Source of the DNA: Copromyces sp. CBS 386.78
Taxonomy: Eukaryota; Ascomycota; Sordariomycetes; Sordariales; Sordariaceae
Assembly (NCBI GenBank): GCA_030685235.1
Contig: MU839226.1
Location: 1 to 64,000 of the forward strand
Direction of reading: 5' to 3'
DNA: 64,000 nucleotides
Shown here: one piece after another, positions 59,936-64,000 of the stretch
Layout: each line of letters opens with the position of its first letter
How positions within the stretch are numbered: the stretch's first letter is position 1
Notes under the pieces: generated by a model
What the model was told of the DNA's origin: nothing
What the model saw: only the letters and a program-made list of their open reading frames with translations
Database searches by the model: none
Translations under genes and position numbers: made by a program

Positions 59936-61857
59936 TTAGGGTTATAAAAGGAATAAAAAGAATTAAGGAATTAAAGGAATATATTAGAAAAGATTAGGGC
60001 CGGCGAATTAAAAAAGATAATAGTATACCGGAGCCTGCTATTTTAAAAACTATAATAATAAAAGAAAATTAAAAAAAGTAATAAATTAAGAAATATAAAA
60101 GTATGCCGATAATCCTATCCTCGACCTTTTTCTATTTAATTATATTTATTCCCCCTCCCCTTCTAAAAAAAAGCCTAAACTACTAAAAAAAAGAGTTAAT
60201 AGTACGAACGTTAATATAGGAATTAAACTTATTACTTTAGAAATTATACCCCTACGTACAACCGTCGCGCTTATTAATAACTTTCGTATTTAAATCTCTT
60301 TATAATTATTAACCACTATTAATTTAATAGTAATAGTATTGTAATCTCTAATTATAAAAGTACTAATAAAGATTAAAGCGTTATTAGTATAAAACTAGGG
60401 GGAAATAATCGGAGGTAATAAATATTAAACGTTTACGTAAATGGCTAATACTAATTAAAAAATATTATTAAAAATAAGCGTAAGTATAATAACCGTAAGA
60501 AGTTTAAATATATCGGTAATAAGGGCGGGGTTGGTAATAAGGGTAGTACTAAAGAAATTAAAATTAAAAGCGTTTATTACCTAAGGCATTATTTAATTAA
60601 GGCTAATATTGTGGAACTTATGTTAAACGTATTAAATTACTTTATAATTAATTAATTTACTAAATTTATAAAAGAAAATGTAAAGCCGCTTATAAAAAGC
60701 GTAAATATTAGTACGAAATTTGGCGGCGTATTAATGAAGGACTTTAATAATTATAATACCGGCGGGAATAGCCGCCCCGAATTTAATAATAATATATACC
60801 AATTCCTAAAAAGCGTAAATTAAATTATAGAATATAGGAAGGAAATTATAAAAACGATTATTAACGCTAATCTAATAGTAATTAGAATATTACATAGGGT
60901 AATTAATTAAAAAGACAAAAAAAAAAGAAAATTAGGATTAAAAATTAAAAAATCGAAAAAGAAGAAAGGGGATTTATAAATCGGGACGTAAATATATTTA
61001 ACTACTATTTCTATTATAATAGTAATAGGGGCGCCGAAAGGCAAAACTACTATAATATTTATGATATCCTAAATAAATTAAATATAAGGGGCTTTATAAA
61101 TATCGTTAAATAAAAAGTAAGAATAGGATTAACGAAAAGAATAAAAGGGAAGACTTACCTAATATCGATATAAAGGGTAATAAACTAATAAATATAAAAA
61201 AATTGCCGGTAAATAATAAAGAAGGTAGCTATATTATTAATAATAATATACTAATTAATAACATGCGTAGAAAAGAAAAGAGAGGAAAAGAGGAAGAAAG
61301 GGAAGAAGGATAAATTCTTATAAAAGAATTAAAAAGGTACAATTAAAAGAATTTAAAGTAGGGTTAAAAGTAAAATTAAATAATTAAAAAGGTACGTAAA
61401 GAAATAAAGACGGGAAGATAAGACGATAAAAGGTAAAAAATAAAGTAAAAAAGCGGATAGAAGGCGAAATTAAAAATTAGGACGAAAGAGATTGGACGGT
61501 AATAAAAAATAAGGAAACGGGGAAAAGGAAATAAAACGATAAAAGTTAGGAGGTAAATTAAAAGGGCGGGTCGAGGATAAAATAAATAAATAGGATAAGA
61601 AGAAGAAGGATTAATAAAGGGTAAACCTTTAGGACTAAAAGCGGTAATATTATAGTAAAGAAGAAAGTACGGCGTTTAAGGGCAAAAAAAGACTAGTATA
61701 GCCGTAAGCGCCGGCCGATAGCTTTAATAATAAACCGCTTCGGGCATAAGAGGAAGACGGATTATAAGCGGAAAATTCGGCTATAAGAAAAGGATCGCCG
61801 GATTAGGGGCTTAAGTATAGAGGTTTTTAAGATAAAAACCTATAAGGGGGAGATTCG
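59936..61857 (+). pseudogene. Unassigned 3' region of chromovirus D with degenerate coding signal
   Basis: Between the tandem repeat and the 3' LTR are 1.9 kb in which plus-strand frames still look coding: FGGVLMKDFNNYNTGGNSR near 60720, and RGFINRDVNIFNYYFYYNSN near 60967 running on to RQNYYNIYDILNKLNIRGF. Farther right the sequence becomes Lys/Arg/Glu-rich. I do not recognise a family. It may be an extra 3' open reading frame of the element or captured sequence. A typical chromovirus ends soon after the chromodomain. Confidence 0.4.
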
Positions 61858-62155
61858 TATTAAGTCGCTAAAGACCTATTAATTGGCTAGCCTTATAAAA
61901 GTTCGGGACGAAATATTAAAAAGCAGCGAATTATTTTAATTAGCGCCGTATTATAGCGTCGGATAATAGTAATGCTGCTCCGGCCTCAACTACTATAGGA
62001 TTAAAGGAACAATACTATAAATAATTACTTCCGTCAACTCTGGAATAGAAAAGTTAAACTTCAATTCATCTCTTACTCTCCCCCCTAACTTAGCTTCCCT
62101 ACGTATTTACCCTATCCGTAGTCACCTCGACCTACCTACCTCTACCATCCTAATA
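61858..62155 (+). repeat. 3' LTR of chromovirus D
   Basis: This 298-bp LTR begins TATTAAGTCGC (inner end, mutated) and ends CTCTACCATCCTAATA (outer end, preserved, for example GTAGTCACCTCGACCTACC). It is paired with 53732-54029 by equal length and TSD. Confidence 0.92.
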
Positions 62156-62160
62156 GTATA

Positions 62161-63250
62161 TCCGAATTAAAGGATACGTTGTAGAATTAAAAGTTTAAAT
62201 ATATATAAAAATTAGAATTCTTTACGGAAATCCTTCCCTTATTCCGAAATTATATATAATTTATCGATGGTGAAAAGACTAATACTTTTATAAAATTCGG
62301 GGTTTCGAAATATTATTTTAAATTTAGGGTTGGTAGTTTACTTTAGGTTGAATAAAATATAAGAGTATTTATATTGACGGATATATTCTTATATATTTGG
62401 AGTTTAGTATTGATAAATTATTAGTGTAAATTCGAAATTTAGCTTCGATATTATTATTATTTTTTGTTAGTTTTACTTGTAAAACGACGTTTGTATTAAT
62501 TTAAATTGGGTTTGAATTTATAACCTTCTTTATAATATCATTTTTCTAGTTTTCTCCTAATTTGGTAAGAAGTACGATTTGTATTGTAACCTTGTTTTTT
62601 AAGGTTGAAAATATATATAGTATAATACTTTTACCGTACCCGGTTATTGCGATTAAAATTGTATTTTTCTTTTTGTATACGAGTTTTATAATTGTTTTAA
62701 TTTGGTTAGGACGAGGTTCTAGGCCGTTTAAAATGTTCCGTATTATTTGTAGTACGTTTATTTCGTTAGGGTTGTCAGGGGAATTTATAGTGTTGATAAG
62801 GTTGGTAATAATATATGGTGTAGAATGAGAATACGCGACGACGCGTTATGAGAAAAATGAATAAGTAGAAATATTAATATAGTTATAATACTATTTCTTA
62901 TAAAGTTTTAAGGTAATTGGATAAAGGATAGTGGTAATTATAATGGTTGACTTCGGATGAAAATATGTTAATATAGTTTAAAAATCTACGTTTTAGTTAA
63001 CTATTTAAACTTCTAGACGTCGTATTAAAAAATTAATTATATTATTAGAATTTTTTTGTTAAGCCTATTTTTAATATATATTTAACTTTATTGGAATGTT
63101 ATGTTGTTGTAGTTGTATGTGGTAGTATATAGGATTATAAATCCCCCTTTTGCGTAGTATATTTAATACGGTCTGGGATTTTCTATATCGGGAATTTAGA
63201 CCTCTTTCTTAGGCGTTTTTGTAAAAAAGTGGGTTAATACAAATAAAAAC
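62161..63250 (-). pseudogene. Repeat X, RecQ-like helicase relic: N-terminal helicase part
   Basis: Minus-strand reading gives NGLEPRPNQIKTIIKLVY at about 62725-62672, resembling the Q-motif region with Pro-Asn-Gln. ILIAITGYGKS follows at about 62660-62627, a Walker A motif ending G-x-G-K-S. LFTIDKLYIISE lies at about 62279-62244, a DEAH-type box in which Glu and His have become Lys and Tyr. GKDFRKEF follows. Order and spacing fit RecQ-family ATP-dependent helicases, close to fungal telomere-linked types. The sequence continues at 53731 after removal of chromovirus D. The true start, and whether the right boundary of X at about 63250 is its own end, are unknown. Confidence 0.8.
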
Positions 63251-63255
63251 GTCCC

Positions 63256-63436
63256 AATATTAAAAATTACGAAGACCCACATTAAAAAAGCAGGACCCAC
63301 TGGATCCGAGCCGGGGAAAGAGATAGTCTGAGTACTGAGATAAGTAACACTTTGTTGCGACACTACCGGCAAGACAAGGAGGTAAACCTGGTTTATTACT
63401 TTGCCTACGAAGGGACCTGCCTACAATACCGCAACG
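63256..63436. other. GC-balanced flank right of repeat X
   Basis: Base composition changes abruptly near 63256 from AT-rich X to unmutated sequence. No gene is evident before the ATG at 63437. The junction carries repeated GACCCAC / GGACCCACTGG motifs (63274-63303), whose relation to an X terminus I cannot establish. Confidence 0.4.
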
Positions 63437-64000
63437 ATGGGAAAATTTAGGGGAGGAGCTAAGAGCCGCGTTGGGTTGTATCATCTTATGCACCAGTCAC
63501 AAGGAGAGAATTACAGATCATCGAGAGGAGCCGAGGCGGATGCAGATGCGGATGGGGTAAGAGACTTACGATTAGGTGCTTACCTTAGTGCCCGGTCATA
63601 TCAACCTTGATGGCTATACATTCGTCAGGAAATAGCTGCGAGCCCGCGTTTAGATGGAAAAGCGGTCGCTGTGTTGGAGCCGGGTGCTCCGAGTGAGCGG
63701 CCTACCTATAGCAACGGGGCCACTCAAAACATCAGAGCCGAAGAAGTGAGGAAAGACTATCATCAACCTCAATCTAAAGTGCCGTCGAGCATGATGAACA
63801 AACTCAGCCCCCTAGTGACTTCGTCACCAAACGTAAGGTCAGAAAGTTGTGATCTTGACAACGACAAGATGCGTACGTACCATCAAGGGTATTCTCCTCC
63901 CATGGGAACGGACACTACCTGCCCCATCGAGGACATCTTCCGTGATGATGGTGTCGTCGACGTCCTTTTCTACGGGCCAATACAAAGACAAGACAATCGC
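63437..64000 (+). CDS. Start of a probable two-exon gene, product unknown (runs off window)
   Basis: Proposed exon 1 is 63437-63556 (MGKFRGGAKSRVGLYHLMHQ..., 40 codons) and exon 2 is 63629 to beyond 64000. The intron would be 72 nt, from GTAAGA at 63557 to TCGTCAG at 63628, phase 0 on both sides; the exon 2 frame then stays open to the window edge (124 codons). The ATG has A at -3 and G at +4. The protein is hydrophilic, begins with a basic segment, contains an Ala-Asp repeat at the exon junction and a Ser/Pro-rich middle; I recognise no domain. Intron length and phase match the dioxygenase gene's style. It could instead be a chance frame, so a transcript would decide. Confidence 0.4.

Larger units (their letters stand above)
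53732..62155 (+). mobile_element. Chromovirus D: Ty3/Gypsy LTR retrotransposon
   Basis: An 8,424-bp plus-oriented element has 298-bp LTRs (53732-54029 and 61858-62155) and TSDs GTATA at 53727-53731 and 62156-62160. Internal order is gag, protease region, reverse transcriptase, RNase H, integrase, chromodomain, followed by an unusual 2.2-kb 3' region. A purine tract AAGGGGGAGA sits just before the 3' LTR (61844-61853). It is heavily RIP-mutated. It is inserted in the helicase relic of repeat X. Confidence 0.93.

Noticed and set aside
61020..61065. P-loop-like GAPKGKTT in the 3' region of D
   Set aside because: It occurs in a frame broken on both sides, while a neighbouring frame is open much longer through the same bases.
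52089..63250. Helitron origin for the helicase in X
   Set aside because: The motifs (Q-motif, DEAH-type box, RIIIATEALGMG-like block) are those of an SF2 RecQ helicase, not the SF1 Pif1-type of Helitrons; no Rep domain is seen.
1..64000. tRNA, rRNA or telomeric repeat tracts
   Set aside because: I searched by eye for cloverleaf-like segments, rRNA-like conserved sequence and TTAGGG arrays and found none convincing.

Overview
This window looks like part of a filamentous ascomycete (Pezizomycotina-type) chromosome. About 56 of the 64 kb is transposable-element sequence, most of it mutated in the manner of repeat-induced point mutation (RIP). The evidence is short phase-consistent spliceosomal introns, very AT-rich TpA-saturated blocks beside GC-balanced islands, and retroelement reading frames broken by CAG/CAA-to-TAG/TAA, Asp-to-Asn, Cys-to-Tyr and His-to-Tyr changes. 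A subtelomeric position is possible, because the oldest layer carries a RecQ-type helicase relic like fungal telomere-linked helicases, but no telomere repeat is present.

Layout. 1-93 is the right end of a MULE-type MITE. 94-4740 is an unidentified RIP-degraded repeat. 4740-8120 is a GC-balanced island with one convincing host gene, a three-exon secreted intradiol ring-cleavage dioxygenase (4844-6159, minus). From about 8130 to 63250 lies one old repeat, here called X, of about 6.3 kb of its own sequence. X has a plus-strand DUF6589-like gene relic on the left and a minus-strand RecQ-like helicase relic on the right, tail to tail. From 63256 a second GC-balanced segment holds the start of a probable two-exon gene that runs off the window.

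X has been inflated about nine-fold by insertions, which can be ordered because most have target-site duplications. They are: a 439-bp MITE (10892-11330, TSD TTATTATT); chromovirus E (11903-20392, TSD TAGTT); Gypsy element A (20650-52083, TSD CYGGC); and chromovirus D (53732-62155, TSD GTATA). Element A contains a MULE (22481-26106, with its transposase relic), a related MITE (26251-26686), a MITE of a second family (49463-50159) and a second copy of its own family, B (29715-49222, TSD CCCRG). Element B contains retroelement C (36145-48541). C contains a solo LTR (38961-39225) and two more MITE-family insertions. Joining the flanks of each insertion restores the continuity of the interrupted element, and copies A and B serve as empty-site controls for each other.

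The elements differ in age. E is the youngest large element: its two 292-bp LTRs appear to differ at about two sites, and its Gag-Pol is one uninterrupted frame of 2,418 codons broken only by stops. A, B, C and D are much more degraded. In all four the LTR ends facing outward are visibly less mutated than the ends facing the element interior, which suggests that RIP fades at the edges of the duplicated sequence. No functional mobile-element gene remains in the window. The only likely active genes are the dioxygenase and possibly the partial gene at the right edge.
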